From: Gracilibacillus caseinilyticus
GTDB lineage: Bacteria > Bacillota > Bacilli > Bacillales > Amphibacillaceae
Assembly: GCF_022919115.1 (NCBI RefSeq)
Contig: NZ_CP095072.1
Span: 1,798,001-1,862,000 of the forward strand
DNA length: 64,000 nucleotides
Direction of reading: 5' to 3'
The notes beneath the pieces are model-generated. The model ran no database searches. It was not told the DNA's origin and saw only the letters and a list, made by a program, of their open reading frames with translations. The first letter of the stretch is position 1, and every line of letters starts with the position of its first letter. This document shows, in pieces, positions 63,980 to 64,000 of this stretch. A program made the translations under genes and the position numbers.

Positions 63980-63983
63980 GTTA
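63970..63983 (+). repeat. 7-bp tandem duplication causing frameshift in yrkI
   Basis: TGAGTTA occurs twice in direct succession. The second copy introduces an in-frame TGA and shifts the rest of the TusA coding sequence. The 20 bases to the window end stay compatible with family coding after deletion of one copy. Confidence 0.75.
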
Positions 63984-64000
63984 TTGGACAGTAAAGAAGA

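Overview
The window reads as chromosome of a low-GC Gram-positive of the family Bacillaceae. Evidence: strong AGGAGG-type ribosome binding sites, many TTG/GTG starts, cre boxes, an S-box (SAM-I) leader, T-box leaders, LPDTA sortase signals, YesM/YesN and LplABC systems, and a yrkF-yrkH-yrkI sulfur operon. A halotolerant genus near Oceanobacillus, Virgibacillus or Gracilibacillus is my inference only. There are no rRNA, tRNA, transposase, phage or CRISPR genes. The gene-free stretches are mostly filled by dispersed, highly structured repeats.

Layout. 1-2.5 kb: galK-galE-galT (minus; galT cut by the window edge). 2.7-7.5 kb: a wall-anchored YhcR-type nuclease/5'-nucleotidase. 7.9-12.2 kb: yitJ-metE under a SAM riboswitch (minus). 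12.3-19 kb: Fur-box nitroreductase, sppA-yteJ, a cytoplasmic 5'-nucleotidase-like protein, a YocH-like LysM/3D wall protein and a small membrane protein. 19.4-36.1 kb: an arabinose/arabinan locus. It has a four-gene sensing cassette (HAMP protein, YesM-type kinase, YesN-type regulator, sugar-binding protein), then a divergent YtfQRT-YjfF-type sugar ABC transporter and two secreted GH43 enzymes, one carrying LPDTA. 36.5-38.8 kb: a Gfo/Idh/MocA oxidoreductase with a perfect cre, a 39-residue peptide ORF and a half-length DHQ-synthase-II-like protein. 38.8-45.9 kb: trpEGDCFBA behind two tandem Trp T-boxes. 47-50.7 kb: an LplABC-type importer with a perfect cre. 51.9-54 kb: DUF624 protein, ABM monooxygenase, APH(3')-like kinase, small secreted/membrane protein. 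54.8-61.1 kb: ABC-F ATPase, then an AraC regulator with GH4 and GH36 alpha-galactosidases. 61.2-64 kb: YczE-like membrane protein and a CstR-type persulfide operon (yrkF-yrkH-yrkI).

How it fits together. Much of the window serves plant-polysaccharide use. Secreted GH43 arabinofuranosidases feed a furanose/pentose ABC importer. The two alpha-galactosidases release galactose, which the Leloir genes galKET process. CcpA cre boxes sit in front of three sugar operons. Amino-acid synthesis is under RNA control (S-box for methionine, double T-box for tryptophan). The most unusual material is the repeat system: four related classes of 65-720 bp elements built from exchangeable hairpin modules. The outer stem arms differ between copies but stay complementary. 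One class carries a 52-bp tandem repeat that is single in one copy and triple in another.
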